Below are positions 15,305 to 16,605 of a stretch of 16,605 bases of DNA, in pieces. Source of the stretch: Synergistaceae bacterium. GTDB taxonomy: Bacteria > Synergistota > Synergistia > Synergistales > Aminobacteriaceae. A program made the position numbers and the translations under genes. The notes under the pieces were generated by a model. It was not told the origin of the DNA, did not search any database, and saw only the letters and a program-made list of their open reading frames with translations. Every line of letters begins with the position of its first letter. The first letter of the stretch is position 1. The stretch spans positions 1 through 16,605 of the forward strand of contig JAFVEW010000147.1 in assembly GCA_017475805.1 (NCBI GenBank). Reading direction: 5' to 3'.

Positions 15305-15338
15305 TTTTGAATCGTCCACTAAAGCAGGACCTCTCTAA
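15305..15338 (-). repeat. Antitoxin repeat unit 1 (promoter-proximal)
   Basis: This is a 34-nt unit directly abutting the second copy with no spacer. It starts about 9 nt after the predicted transcription start. Confidence 0.92.
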
Positions 15339-15353
15339 TTTTTATCTGTAATA

Positions 15354-15381
15354 ATTATAGCAAATAAAGAGAACTTTTCAA
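15354..15381 (-). promoter_or_regulatory. Promoter of the toxIN locus
   Basis: On the minus strand TTGAAA (15381-15376) and a perfect TATAAT (15359-15354) are 16 bp apart, so the RNA should start near 15347. The -35 box lies 8 bp after the folP remnant stop codon. Confidence 0.85.
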
Positions 15382-15389
15382 TTATGAAG

Positions 15390-15551
15390 TCAAGCCGATA
15401 CGTTTCCCAAATTTCTCACCATTTCAATGGCCCTTGCATTTTCTTCGACGTCATGAACTCTTAAAATATTAGCACGGCCGTATAAAATTCCTGATAAGGC
15501 GACAGTTGCAAATAAATTTCTTCCTGTAAATCTTTCGATAGAAGAGAAATT
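15390..15551 (-). pseudogene. folP: 3' remnant of dihydropteroate synthase gene
   Basis: Dihydropteroate synthase joins p-aminobenzoate to the pterin in folate synthesis. Here only the last 50 or so codons remain. The frame (closed by a stop at 15554-15552) reads SSIERFTGRNLFATVALSGI, then LYGRANILRVHDVEENARAI and MVRNLGNVSA before the TGA at 15392-15390. RFTGRNLFATVAL matches the end of the barrel after the SRK motif, and ILRVHDV is the conserved C-terminal phosphate-binding region of FolP. The 5' four-fifths is missing and is replaced by the promoter region of the DUF3990 operon. It is a junction scar: toxIN follows its stop codon and another module starts at the break. An intact folP is expected elsewhere or was lost. 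Confidence 0.8.
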
Positions 15552-15557
15552 TTAAGT

Positions 15558-15586
15558 TTGAATTATTTTTTATTATCGACTAATAT
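15558..15586 (+). promoter_or_regulatory. Possible promoter of the DUF3990 operon
   Basis: TTGAAT (15558-15563) and TAATAT (15581-15586) are 17 bp apart, each matching consensus at 4 of 6 positions. The ribosome-binding site of the first gene lies about 24 nt further on. Confidence 0.45.
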
Positions 15587-15623
15587 AGCTAAAAAGTTAT
15601 CTCAAAGATAGGAGTGATTACAG

Positions 15624-15854
15624 TTGTTGCTTGATATGCGAGATAAGCAGACAAATGAGCTTATCAGCCGTGATATTCTCGATGTCGACATGACATTGTC
15701 TATCGGAAATTTTGATGGAAAATACGGTGTCAGTTTAAGCAATAGTTATAGAGCAGATAAACTTTTTGACACAAAAGAAGAAGCCGAGGATTGTTTGAAG
15801 AAAATTTCTTCGATGAGAAATGAGTTTGAGAGCAAACTGCTGGAATATGAATGA
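15624..15854 (+). CDS. Small acidic protein, first gene of DUF3990 operon
   Basis: I do not recognise this 76-residue acidic protein. It starts with TTG at 15624, chosen because AGGAGTGA lies 6 nt upstream. The next ATG (15636) would leave the spacing too long. It has a short strand region around MTLSIGNFDGKYGVSLSNSY and ends in a charged helix (DTKEEAEDCLKKISSMRNEF). Its stop overlaps the start of the DUF3990-type gene (the ATG at 15847 lies 5 nt before the TGA at 15852), so the two are translationally coupled. Small partner genes next to ADP-ribosyltransferase-like toxins can be antitoxins, but nothing in this sequence proves that. Confidence 0.65.
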   Translation: MLLDMRDKQTNELISRDILDVDMTLSIGNFDGKYGVSLSNSYRADKLFDTKEEAEDCLKKISSMRNEFESKLLEYE

Positions 15855-16415
15855 AGCGGAAAAAATTTTACACAATGGAATGACGCTGTATCACGGAACA
15901 GCCGCGTGTTTTGATGAAATTCATATTGCAGGCCACAGTTCTCCGTCTCGGGATTTTGGGCGCGGTTTTTATTTGACCTCTTTTCTTAAGCAAGACGTTC
16001 ATGGGCGCGCAGGAAAGCGAGACTTGAGGGCAAGTCTCAGGCGTGTGTTTGCGTCTATGAAGTTCGTGATTTTTGCCGTGATAATTATCGTATTCTTGAA
16101 CTGCTCAAATATGACAGGGATTGGGTTGATTTTTTAGCATTTAATCGTGTTTTTGAAGGAGACCATAACAAATATGGACATCAAATTCCATCGAAATGGC
16201 TGAACTTGGATATCGTCTATGACAGAATGGCGGACAATCAGGGCGGTACAATAACCAAGGATTTGCTTTTGTACTCGCAAAATAAAATCAACATTAACGT
16301 GGTAATTGGTGATTTATCCAAAGATAAAAATGAAAAATGGGATCAGTATTGCTTTAAGACTAATAGGGCTGTAGCGTTGCTGAATATGGTTTTTTGTCAG
16401 AAATATCAGGTGTAG
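15847..16415 (+). pseudogene. DUF3990-type ADP-ribosyltransferase-like gene with a frameshift
   Basis: DUF3990 proteins are thought to belong to the ADP-ribosyltransferase fold. The N-terminal part from ATG 15847 reads LYHGTAACFDEIHIAGHSSP, then SRDFGRGFYLTS, with the H of LYHGT and the Y of GRGFYLT at the expected fold positions. The frame then runs into non-family sequence and ends at 16135-16137. From about 15990 the frame one base back continues the family: ARRSWARRKARLEGKSQACV, YEVRDFCRDNYRILELL, KYDRDWVDFLAFNRVF, to a TAG at 16413-16415. A net -1 shift near 15985-15992 therefore splits a protein of about 189 residues. It could be a real inactivation, a sequencing error, or (less likely) programmed frameshifting. 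It overlaps the 76-residue gene upstream. Confidence 0.8.
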
Positions 16416-16426
16416 GAGTGGCCTTC

Positions 16427-16605
16427 ATGATGAAACGTGAATTTGATAACTTTAGCAGAATAGTTGAAATTGCAAATATGTTTTCTCTGATTACGGGAAA
16501 AACTTTTGACGAATCTTTTGATTTAATTTTGAGTACAAAATACGGTCAGGGAATTTTTTATAATAATCCTACCGTAATGTATCAGCAGACCACCGAAAAT
16601 TTACG
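16427..16605 (+). CDS. Small protein, possible toxin partner, cut by window edge
   Basis: The gene begins with ATG 16427, with TAGGAG about 8 nt before (ATG 16430 is the alternative), 11 nt after the DUF3990-type stop, and runs off the window after 59 codons. It reads KREFDNFSRIVEIANMFSLI and then TGKTFDESFDLILSTKYGQG, ending in a NPTVMYQQTTENL stretch. The layout resembles the small helical proteins (DUF3791-like) that often accompany DUF3990 genes, but the match by eye is weak. If it is the cognate antitoxin, the operon would be a toxin-antitoxin module of three genes with the toxin now broken. Confidence 0.6.
   Translation, partial: MMKREFDNFSRIVEIANMFSLITGKTFDESFDLILSTKYGQGIFYNNPTVMYQQTTENL

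Larger units (their letters stand above)
15235..15347 (-). ncRNA. toxI: Putative ToxI-type RNA antitoxin
   Basis: The predicted transcript runs from about 15347 to the terminator at 15235 (about 113 nt) and contains two 34-nt direct repeats. In known type III systems the toxin cleaves this precursor into single repeat units, each of which folds as a pseudoknot and binds one toxin in a ring. Each unit here, read on the minus strand, starts UUAGAGAGGUCC and ends GUGGACGAUUCAAAA. Within it GUCC can pair with GGAC, leaving a 9-nt loop. I could not settle a pseudoknot by eye. The repeat sequence is not one I know from Pectobacterium ToxI or other characterised families. Confidence 0.82.

Noticed and set aside
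15271..15338. CRISPR array
   Set aside because: Two 34-nt repeats abut with no spacer between them, lie between a promoter and a terminator, and precede a ToxN-family gene. This fits an RNA antitoxin, not CRISPR.
15985..15995. Programmed -1 frameshift site in the DUF3990-type gene
   Set aside because: No standard slippery heptamer (X XXY YYZ) is present. A mutation or sequencing error is simpler.
1..16605. Insertion sequence, integrase, tRNA or rRNA genes
   Set aside because: I looked for transposase-like proteins, terminal inverted repeats and tRNA-like cloverleafs and saw none that I could support.

Overview
The window is an AT-rich bacterial chromosomal segment. Housekeeping genes are complete and typical: cobalamin-pathway methyltransferase, MiaB, adenylosuccinate lyase, a secreted S9 peptidase and a GGDEF protein. 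Several Sec-type signal peptides, anaerobic-type corrinoid synthesis and the style of the proteins suggest an anaerobic diderm gut or rumen bacterium, perhaps Synergistota or a Negativicutes-like Firmicute. That placement is inference and the phylum is not proven.

Left part (1-951, minus strand): a small two-helix membrane protein gene, then a BrnT toxin gene and the start of its BrnA antitoxin, which runs off the edge. Core (1049-6986): cbiL/cobI-like methyltransferase, a multi-pass Gate-like membrane protein, a diguanylate cyclase, a secreted S9 peptidase, then a shared bidirectional terminator facing the convergent miaB. Region 7069-8730 holds an unrecognised single gene and a two-gene unit. 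The two transcription units begin with near-identical 57-bp promoter/leader copies. Then comes purB on the minus strand with a clear promoter and terminator, followed by two exported-protein genes of unknown role, the first broken by one stop codon.

From about 12.6 kb to the right edge the DNA is accessory and looks like a defence/toxin-antitoxin accretion zone. It holds a small HNH protein with a palindrome next to its promoter, a decayed DUF6273-type gene, and a 313-residue protein with a possible PD-(D/E)XK core. These are followed by a complete type III toxin-antitoxin locus on the minus strand, the 3' stump of folP, and an operon with a frameshifted DUF3990-type (ADP-ribosyltransferase-like) gene.

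The most interesting element is the type III system. A ToxN/AbiQ-family toxin (14705-15223) is preceded by its own promoter, two 34-nt direct repeats that should be the RNA antitoxin, and a terminator hairpin between RNA and toxin gene. This is the classical ToxIN layout with a repeat sequence I do not recognise. With BrnTA and the DUF3990 module, the window carries up to three toxin-antitoxin-like units.
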